From Sulfurospirillum arcachonense (lineage in GTDB: Bacteria; Campylobacterota; Campylobacteria; Campylobacterales; Sulfurospirillaceae): a stretch of DNA of 7,867 nucleotides. The stretch spans positions 1-7,867 of the forward strand of contig DQTM01000091.1 of assembly GCA_015662785.1 (NCBI GenBank), given 5' to 3'. The translations under genes and the position numbers were made by a program. Under the pieces are notes generated by a model. The model was not told where the DNA came from. It saw nothing but the letters and a program-made list of their open reading frames with translations, and made no database searches. Below, piece by piece: positions 1 through 5,756 of this stretch. The stretch's first letter is position 1. The number at the start of each line of letters is the position of its first letter.

Positions 1-503
1 GCCACCTTATTGGTGGTGTAAATTTTTAATGAATGTGCCTTGAGTGCAATGATAGATAATATTTTTAATTTTCTATTGCATAATTTGGGTTTAATACAAA
101 TTGATGATAATAATATAATGTATAGCAATTTTAAGGGCATTATACACGTGATTTACTTGATGCTATGCACGCTGACTTAGAGTCTTGTAATATAAATATA
201 AAAGATAGTAAAAATTCAATACTAAGAGTTGATGGAGGTATGTCAGTTTCATCTTGGACTATACAATATCTTGCAGATATACTCGGTACTTTTGTAGATA
301 GACCAAAAATCTTAGAAACAACTGCCTTAGGTGTAGCTTGGCTTGCTGGTATGCAAACAGGTTTTTATCCTAAAAAAGAAGAGTTTGCAAAAAATTGGGT
401 TTTAGAAAAAAGATTTGAACCTCAAATAGATAAAATAAAAAGAGATGAATTGTATGGCGGTTGGAAAGATGCTGTTAAAAGAACACTTTCATTCAATAAC
501 TAA
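1..503 (+). pseudogene. glpK: Glycerol kinase remnant (C-terminal part), open at the left edge
   Basis: From about base 144 to the TAA at 501-503 the reading frame encodes the C-terminal end of glycerol kinase, the FGGY-family enzyme that phosphorylates glycerol to sn-glycerol 3-phosphate. Family signatures are TRDLLDAM (bases 144-167), LRVDGG, the segment around DILGTFVDRP, ETTALGVAWLAG, and the closing GGWKDAVKR. Intact enzymes have about 500 residues, so only about the last 120 are readable here. A TAA at 132-134 interrupts this frame. The only internal ATG, at 165, lies inside a conserved helix and has no ribosome site, so the open stretch from 165 is unlikely to be a real start. Upstream, weak kinase-like pieces can be read in order but in other frames: a Y-W-W-C-K-F-L-M-N piece (near 8-34, resembling TYGTG...LMN) and FLLHNLGLI (near 70-96, resembling WLRDNLGLI). 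Spacing to TRD is shorter than normal, suggesting deletions plus frameshifts. The C-terminal homology is certain; reading the upstream bases as the same decayed gene is inferred. Confidence 0.75.
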
Positions 504-624
504 ATATCTATAAAATAAAGAAAACTAATAAAAATTACAAACTTAAAAGTTACTTTTTTACACATACCATTATAACATTATAATAACTTTAATAAGAATA
601 AGATAAAAGCAAGAATATAAACAT

Positions 625-630
625 TATAAT
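625..630 (+). promoter_or_regulatory. Candidate -10 box for the aldehyde oxidoreductase gene
   Basis: A perfect TATAAT lies at 625-630 inside the 14-base palindrome at 624-637. It would start transcription near 637-642, giving a leader of about 20 bases. No convincing -35 is seen, which fits Campylobacterota sigma-70 promoters. Two other TATAAT copies, at 579-584 and 641-646, are alternatives; the latter is too close to the ribosome site to be likely. The gap 504-659 contains nothing else that I recognise. Confidence 0.45.
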
Positions 631-659
631 ATTATAAAGATATAATAAAAAGGTATGTA

Positions 660-2570
660 ATGAAAAAATCACTAAAAGTTTTTACGATAGATGCAAAAAC
701 ATCATTAAACCACATAGATAGTTATAAAATAGGAGATTTTTTTGGTCCTGTTGATTTAGGATTTCACTTGAGTCAAAAAAGTAATAGTTTAAATATAGGA
801 ACAGGATTATTTGCAGATTCTACATTATCTGGTTCAAATAGGCTTATGTTCACCGGACAATCTCCATGTTGGGATGGTTTTTATGTATCGGCAATGGGTG
901 GAGCTGGATTAATTTTTGAGAGTTTAGATATAAGTATGCTCTCCATCATAGGAAAAGCAAAAAATCCATCAGTTTTATATTTAAACCATAGAGGTGATGG
1001 AAAAATAGAATCTAAAATAGAAGAGATTGACATAGATAAAATTTGGCAAGATCAAAATCTTGATGAAGATGCTGGTGTTTACTCTTTGATGAATTATGTA
1101 TTGAACAAATATGCAAACCAATATGAAAAAGATCCTCGTATTTTAGCAGTAGGAGAATCAGCCAAATCAACTGACTTTGGAGCTGTATGTTCAGCACCTA
1201 TTAAAAAAGGGAAAGTCACTCCTGTTGATACTTGGGCAGGTAGAGGTGGTTTTGGTAGTAAACTTTTTCAAGACCATGGTATAGCAGCTATTATCTACGG
1301 GGGAATACCTCAAACAAGAGGTTTTAGAGATAGAAAAGCCATAGATAGATGGTTTATAGATAAATATGATATGAATTTTAACCAAAAAGACAAAAAAGTA
1401 ACTGCAAAATATAGCTTTGTAAATATACTAAAATCTGGTGGAACATTAGGTGTAAACTACTCAACATTAGGTGGTGAACTATTGTCTTTTAATTATGGTA
1501 GTATCTACAAATCACAAGACCAAAGAGTTGATTTAAATAATAAATTTATCACAAATCACTACCTTAAACAATTCAATGAAGAGACAATAGTAACAAAAAG
1601 TCAAAAAACATGTGGTGAACCATGTGTTGCTATGTGTAAAAAGATGAATGGTAAGTTTAAAAAAGATTATGAACCTTATCAGGCTATGGGACCATTAAGT
1701 GGTATCTTTGATCAACGTGCAGCAGAAAAAATCAACAAATACTCTGATGCTTATGGTTTTGATGCAATCTCCATTGGTGGTGTTATCTCTTGGCTTATGG
1801 AATGCTTATCAAAAGGTTATTTAACTCCACAAGATGTAGGAATAAAGAATATACCTGATTTCGAAGAAGATAATTTTGATGTTGTTAAAACTTCAATGAC
1901 TAATGCTAACATTGGTATAGAAATATTAGATGCAATTATTGAAAAAAGAGGACTATTGGACTTAAGTGACGGGGCTAGAGTATTAGCTCACAAACTTTCA
2001 AAACTAAAAGGTAAAGATATATTAAATGCATTTTCATACAATGCAAATGGTAAAAAGGGCTGGATGGTTCCAAATCAATACTGGACACCAGGAGTACTTT
2101 CTCCTATGGCTTTAATGGGTAAATACTATATGTATTATGGTAATGATTTTGTTCCACCAAAAGAATTAGGGCATAAAAATGCAGATAGATTTATTGCTGA
2201 ACTTATGATTGACAATATTGGAGTATGTCGTTTTCACCGTGGTTGGGCCGAAGAAATGGCTCCAGAAATAATTGAAAAATTATACGGTCTAAAAAAAGAG
2301 TTTACAGCTAGCATTAATACTCTTGCTTTAAATATTAACGATCAAGGAGACCCAATTTTTTGGGAATCACAAAAAAATATAGATATAATTCATACCTTTT
2401 TAAAAAATAAAGAAAGTATCAAATATTTTGAAGAGTTAAAATATTGGGTAAAACTATTTGATAAAAATAGTCAAAAAGCAGCCAAACAGTTTTGGGATGA
2501 AATATACAAAGGCGTTCAAGAATCTTTTGATAAACTAAGAGATACAACTGATAGAAAAAAGTCGGTTTAA
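660..2570 (+). CDS. Aldehyde:ferredoxin oxidoreductase family tungsten/molybdenum-pterin enzyme
   Basis: A 636-residue protein of the aldehyde ferredoxin oxidoreductase (AOR) family. Known members use a bis-pterin tungsten (sometimes molybdenum) centre plus one 4Fe-4S cluster, in the cytoplasm, to oxidise aldehydes to carboxylates with ferredoxin, or the reverse. The N-terminal pterin-binding domain carries AGRGGFGSK (193-201). The cluster cysteines appear to be C318, C322 and C326 (CGEPCVAMC), with C523 as the distal fourth ligand. Two DxxGx(D/C) pterin-contact motifs are visible: DAYGFD at 363-368 and DNIGVC at 518-523. Length is slightly above the usual 600-620, with a lysine-rich tail. 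The ATG follows AAAAAGG (647-653) at 6 bases. The first cysteine gap has three residues, where the archaeal enzymes have two. No ferredoxin, polyferredoxin, MoaD-like or cofactor gene adjoins it, and it appears monocistronic. Family membership is firm; the metal and substrate (simple aldehyde, glyceraldehyde, aromatic acid derivative or other) cannot be told from sequence. Confidence 0.93.
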   Translation: MKKSLKVFTIDAKTSLNHIDSYKIGDFFGPVDLGFHLSQKSNSLNIGTGLFADSTLSGSNRLMFTGQSPCWDGFYVSAMGGAGLIFESLDISMLSIIGKAKNPSVLYLNHRGDGKIESKIEEIDIDKIWQDQNLDEDAGVYSLMNYVLNKYANQYEKDPRILAVGESAKSTDFGAVCSAPIKKGKVTPVDTWAGRGGFGSKLFQDHGIAAIIYGGIPQTRGFRDRKAIDRWFIDKYDMNFNQKDKKVTAKYSFVNILKSGGTLGVNYSTLGGELLSFNYGSIYKSQDQRVDLNNKFITNHYLKQFNEETIVTKSQKTCGEPCVAMCKKMNGKFKKDYEPYQAMGPLSGIFDQRAAEKINKYSDAYGFDAISIGGVISWLMECLSKGYLTPQDVGIKNIPDFEEDNFDVVKTSMTNANIGIEILDAIIEKRGLLDLSDGARVLAHKLSKLKGKDILNAFSYNANGKKGWMVPNQYWTPGVLSPMALMGKYYMYYGNDFVPPKELGHKNADRFIAELMIDNIGVCRFHRGWAEEMAPEIIEKLYGLKKEFTASINTLALNINDQGDPIFWESQKNIDIIHTFLKNKESIKYFEELKYWVKLFDKNSQKAAKQFWDEIYKGVQESFDKLRDTTDRKKSV

Positions 2571-2587
2571 CATACCCTATGAGAGGC

Positions 2588-3220
2588 TTATATAATACTC
2601 AATAAGTAGTTTTTAAGTTCTCTCATGTCTTTGAAAGATTCTGTATTGTTGTCACTCTTTCCATAACCCCACGAAGCAAAAAGAAAGTCTATATTGGCAC
2701 TTCTTGCTGCTCCTTCATCTTTAATGCTATCTCCAACTAAAAGAGAGTTTGTTAAAGGAATTTTACTAAGGGAACTTATGTGGTGAAGCATGTCAGGATT
2801 TGGTTTATTATTTTCTACATTATTTGCACCAATTACAAAAGAGAAAAACTTTAACATGTCTTGTCCTTCAAGCATATTACGTGCAAAAAAGTCAGAAGCA
2901 TTTGTCGCAATATTTAAAGTTATGCCCTTTACATGTAGAGATTCTAAAAGTTCATAAGCACCATCGTAAGGCTTTACATGTAGATTCGCATTGGCTAGGT
3001 AATGTTTTGCAAATCTATCTCTATGCTCTTGGCTATACTCTTTAACATCGTAAAGTTTCTTAGGTAAATCTATACAAGGCTCGTTTATAATAAACTCTAA
3101 ATACTCTTTTTCGATTGGAGCTAAACCATAGCTTTTTCTGACGTGATTTACACTCAAAGTCATAGCATAACTACTATCAAGAAGAGTTCCATCCATATCA
3201 AATATAATTGATTTTATCAT
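2588..3220 (-). CDS. HAD-superfamily hydrolase, phosphoglycolate phosphatase type
   Basis: A 210-residue cytoplasmic phosphatase of the haloacid dehalogenase superfamily, subfamily I with a small helical cap, as in Gph/PGMB-type enzymes. All four motifs are present: motif I FDMDGT with nucleophile D8 and acid/base D10; motif II T106 in NIATNAS; motif III K139 in ENNKPNPDM; and motif IV GDSIKD with D164 and D168 for magnesium. The cap lies at about residues 15-80. Family members dephosphorylate small phosphometabolites such as 2-phosphoglycolate, nucleotides or sugar phosphates; the substrate here is not determinable. It is the last gene of a three-gene operon. Its ATG overlaps the stop of the acetyltransferase gene as ATGA, so translation is probably coupled. 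An AGGA lies about 11 bases upstream, inside that gene. Its stop is 17 bp from the stop of the convergent oxidoreductase gene, with no visible terminator hairpin between them. Confidence 0.9.
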   Translation of the reverse strand: MIKSIIFDMDGTLLDSSYAMTLSVNHVRKSYGLAPIEKEYLEFIINEPCIDLPKKLYDVKEYSQEHRDRFAKHYLANANLHVKPYDGAYELLESLHVKGITLNIATNASDFFARNMLEGQDMLKFFSFVIGANNVENNKPNPDMLHHISSLSKIPLTNSLLVGDSIKDEGAARSANIDFLFASWGYGKSDNNTESFKDMRELKNYLLSII

Positions 3221-3714
3221 CTTACACTTAATCCTAATACTAACAAATCTTTACGTGTCTCTTTAATTTTTGCTACATTTGGAAAGTGACCCCACTCTTT
3301 GAATCCTAGTTTTTTAAAAAGTTTTAAACTCGTTATATTATCAGCAAAAATAAGAGCTAAAAAGTTTTCAATATTATACTCATCTGCCATCTCTAAAACT
3401 TCTCTTAAGAACATCTGTCCTAGTTTTTTACCTCTAAAATTACTATCAATATATATATTGATTCTAGCACTTTTTTCATAAGCAAGATGTGGATAAAAAG
3501 GCTGAAGTGACACCCAAGCAATAACTTTACCGTGGTACTCTTTTACCAAAATAGGACGTTTTTCTTTGTCGTGTGCTATAAACCAATCTATCTTTTCATC
3601 GGCTGTTACTTTAACACTATCTGCTGTTGAAATTCCATCTTCAATGGCTTTGTTGTATATGTTTACAATCTGTGGTAAATCTTCTATTGTTGCATTTCTG
3701 AAAGCTTTTATCAT
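3217..3714 (-). CDS. GNAT-family N-acetyltransferase, phosphinothricin acetyltransferase-like
   Basis: A 165-residue single-domain GNAT protein that would transfer an acetyl group from acetyl-CoA to an amine in the cytoplasm. The order of elements resembles the PAT/MnaT group, which acetylates amino-acid analogues such as phosphinothricin, methionine sulfoximine or methionine sulfone: an N-terminal R-x-A-T-x-x-D-L with INIYNKAI (about 16-24), the central GKVIAWVSLQPF strand (62-73), the acetyl-CoA loop FRGKKLG (93-99), and ADNITSLKLFKKLGF (114-128) with N116. The loop has lysine at position 97, where the canonical R-G-x-G-x-G has glycine. The ATG is preceded by AAGGG at 5 bases. It begins 12 bp after the YyaL-like gene ends and overlaps the phosphatase gene by 4 bp. 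The true substrate is unknown; ribosomal-protein or small-amine acetylation is possible. Confidence 0.88.
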   Translation of the reverse strand: MIKAFRNATIEDLPQIVNIYNKAIEDGISTADSVKVTADEKIDWFIAHDKEKRPILVKEYHGKVIAWVSLQPFYPHLAYEKSARINIYIDSNFRGKKLGQMFLREVLEMADEYNIENFLALIFADNITSLKLFKKLGFKEWGHFPNVAKIKETRKDLLVLGLSVR

Positions 3715-3726
3715 TTTAACCCTTGT

Positions 3727-5706
3727 TTATCTTTTCTCTATGTATTTTACTATATTTTTAAACTCTTTGTCTATCGCAAAACAAGTTTTTTCATCACAAG
3801 CCAAGTATTTGTCTGTATTTTGTGTTGTTTGGAGTATAAATGGATACTTAATATGTAAAATATCTTTTTGTTTACTTAGTAAATTGTTTTGATTTGCTTT
3901 TACTATAACATCACCAGCATTGGAGCGTAAGAGCGCTCGTACTGCTTCTGATGCATTATCAGCAAATTGAAGTATTCTATCTCTCTCATCAGCTAAAAAA
4001 CCTCTTGTTTGCACTAATAACTTTAAATCATAAGTTAAATTAGCTTGAGTAAAAAGTGTGTGATATAGTCTTGAAAGTGGTGAAACATAGTATTTATCGC
4101 CATAAAGTGCTTCTGCTCTAAACTTTGTATCATCTAAATAAAACTTTTTGTTCACATAAAACTTGGCTAAAGTCTCTTTTTGCAAGTAACCAGCTAGTGT
4201 AAGATAAGCTTTGTTTTGTGTGTACATGTAAGCAGTTTGAAGCAGATCAACTAAAAACACATAATCTTCCAAAACAGCTTTATCAACAGGCTCATAATTG
4301 AGATAAAAACTATGATATAGAACACCTTTAACATAAGTTTTCTCTAATAGCTTTCTCATAGATTTTTCAGCTTTTTTTATTAAATCTTTATCAAAATATG
4401 ATGCAATAAATATTGATTTTATCATCAGAGCATTCCAACTAGTTAGTATCTTTTTATCTACAAAAGGAAACTCTCTTTCTTCTCTAAGCTTTTTTAGTAT
4501 ATTTAAAGCTATTTGAATATTTTTTGGTTCTTTATCAAATCCAGTATTGTGATGGACGTTGTTGAATTCATCTTCAAAGTTACCAATCTCAGTTATATCA
4601 AGATACTCCATAACTTCTTCATGATTTTCTATTTTTTCTTGTTTAAATGCAGTTTCTACTTCTTCATACGAGTAGACAAAGTACCTTCCCTCTCCCTCTG
4701 TACTGTCTGCATCAGTAGCACTAAAATATAGTCCATCATGTCCAAATCTTTTTTCAGTCTCTTTGATAGTATTTAAAACTATCCCTTTGTATCGAGGCTC
4801 TGGAAAAAGTATGTAAAACTTTACATATAAAGATATCAGTTCTGCTTGAGTATAAAGCATCTTTTCATAGTGAGGTACAATCCAATCTGAATAAGTACTA
4901 TACCTATAAAAACCACCTTCTACATGATCATAAATTCCACCTGCACTCATGGATTCTAAACTATACTTTACCATATCAAGTGCCTCTTTATTGTCCTCTA
5001 AGAGGTATATATCTAAAAGTGTTTGCATGTGAGTTGCTAAAGGAAATTTTGGATTTCTATCAAATCCACCATAAATTTTATCGTAACGTTTTTTCATTAA
5101 AGATACATAATTGTTTGCAATTTCACTTTTATGAACTTTGCTTTTTTCTACCATATTTTTCTTTTCAATAATTTTTTTATTTGAATTTATTATCTTTTTT
5201 ACTCTACTTTTATCATCACTATAAAGTTTTACCATTTTTGGTAAAAGCGTTTTCATTCCATCAACTCCATACTTATCAGTTGAAGGGATATATGTTGTAA
5301 TGTAAAGTATATCTTGATTTGGAGTAAGCACAGCACTCAGAGGCCACCCTTTTCTCTGTTCTTTCAAAAGTGTAAGCGTATGTTGAAAGTGCGTATCTAT
5401 ATGAGGCATCTGCTCTTTATCTACTTTTATGCTTATAAAGTCTCTATTTAAAAGTTCTGCTATTTCTTCATTTTCAAAACTTTCCTCTTCCATCACATGA
5501 CACCAGTGACAAGTACTGTACCCAATAGAGAGAAAGATAAGCTTGTCTTCATCTTTTGCCTTTTGTAAAGCCTCGTCACTCCACGGATACCAATTTACTG
5601 GGTTATATGCATGTTGTAAAAGGTAAGGAGATTGTGAATCTATAAGAGCATTAGTTACAGAGCCAAACAGTAGTGTACATGTAAAAAATATAGATAATAA
5701 TTTCAT
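3727..5706 (-). CDS. yyaL: YyaL/SSP411-like protein: thioredoxin-fold (DUF255) plus six-hairpin glycosidase-like domain, probably exported
   Basis: With the start chosen here the protein has 659 residues, matching the family's usual 650-700. Residues 1-20 look like a signal peptide: K2, a hydrophobic stretch, then S-V-T-N-A. The thioredoxin-like domain (about 21-140) has SPYLLQH, NPVNWYPW and the redox-type motif YSTCHWCHVM (C66, C69), followed by SIKVDKEQ and GWPLSAVLTP. The rest is the alpha/alpha-toroid half with GGFDRNPKFP (213-222), GGIYDHVEGGFYRY, VPHYEKMLY and ATDADSTEGEGRYFVY (330-345). The family's biochemical function is unsettled: human SPATA20 and bacterial YyaL belong here. The frame stays open to 5763, but the ATG at 5706 has AAAGG (5718-5714) 7 bases upstream and starts the signal peptide directly, so it is preferred; the ATG at 5721 overlaps that ribosome site. 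It is the first gene of the operon with the acetyltransferase and phosphatase. Export is inferred. Confidence 0.9.
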   Translation of the reverse strand: MKLLSIFFTCTLLFGSVTNALIDSQSPYLLQHAYNPVNWYPWSDEALQKAKDEDKLIFLSIGYSTCHWCHVMEEESFENEEIAELLNRDFISIKVDKEQMPHIDTHFQHTLTLLKEQRKGWPLSAVLTPNQDILYITTYIPSTDKYGVDGMKTLLPKMVKLYSDDKSRVKKIINSNKKIIEKKNMVEKSKVHKSEIANNYVSLMKKRYDKIYGGFDRNPKFPLATHMQTLLDIYLLEDNKEALDMVKYSLESMSAGGIYDHVEGGFYRYSTYSDWIVPHYEKMLYTQAELISLYVKFYILFPEPRYKGIVLNTIKETEKRFGHDGLYFSATDADSTEGEGRYFVYSYEEVETAFKQEKIENHEEVMEYLDITEIGNFEDEFNNVHHNTGFDKEPKNIQIALNILKKLREEREFPFVDKKILTSWNALMIKSIFIASYFDKDLIKKAEKSMRKLLEKTYVKGVLYHSFYLNYEPVDKAVLEDYVFLVDLLQTAYMYTQNKAYLTLAGYLQKETLAKFYVNKKFYLDDTKFRAEALYGDKYYVSPLSRLYHTLFTQANLTYDLKLLVQTRGFLADERDRILQFADNASEAVRALLRSNAGDVIVKANQNNLLSKQKDILHIKYPFILQTTQNTDKYLACDEKTCFAIDKEFKNIVKYIEKR

Positions 5707-5713
5707 TGTTAAG

Positions 5714-5718
5714 CCTTT
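5714..5718 (-). promoter_or_regulatory. Ribosome binding site that sets the yyaL start
   Basis: AAAGG on the minus strand lies 7 bases before the ATG at 5706. It favours this start over the in-frame ATGs at 5721 and 5763, neither of which has a comparable site. The choice adds a clean N-terminal signal peptide to the product. Confidence 0.7.
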
Positions 5719-5723
5719 CATTG

Positions 5724-5729
5724 TATAAT
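5724..5729 (+). promoter_or_regulatory. -10 box for the DEAD-box helicase gene
   Basis: A perfect TATAAT in the only gap before the helicase gene. Transcription would start near 5736 and leave a leader of about 20 bases carrying AAGGA (5747-5751). No clear -35 is present. The transcript would run across the opposing -10 box at 5738-5743. Confidence 0.6.
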
Positions 5730-5737
5730 AGCGAACA

Positions 5738-5743
5738 ATTATA
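5738..5743 (-). promoter_or_regulatory. -10 box for the yyaL-GNAT-HAD operon
   Basis: On the minus strand these bases read TATAAT. Transcription would start near 5731 and reach the yyaL ATG at 5706 after about 25 bases, with the AAAGG site in between. It faces the helicase -10 box with only 8 bases between them, so the two promoters overlap. Confidence 0.55.
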
Positions 5744-5756
5744 AACAAGGAATCAA

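Noticed and set aside
165..503. An ATG-started 112-residue open frame as a functional short gene
   Set aside because: The ATG lies inside the conserved DLLDAM helix of glycerol kinase, homology continues upstream of it, and there is no ribosome site. It is part of a broken gene.
540..559. Possible intrinsic terminator (AACTTAAAAGTT followed by TTTTTT)
   Set aside because: The stem is only 4-5 AT pairs with a tiny loop, so it is unlikely to be stable enough to terminate.
655..660. A start-stop mini-frame (ATG TAA) whose last base begins the oxidoreductase ATG
   Set aside because: The ATG is only one base from the AGG, too close for initiation. It is most likely chance.
2925..2990. Two copies of CTTTACATGTAGA in the phosphatase gene
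   Set aside because: They encode two LHVK stretches in the protein and are explained by similar peptide sequence with shared codon choice, not by a mobile or regulatory repeat.
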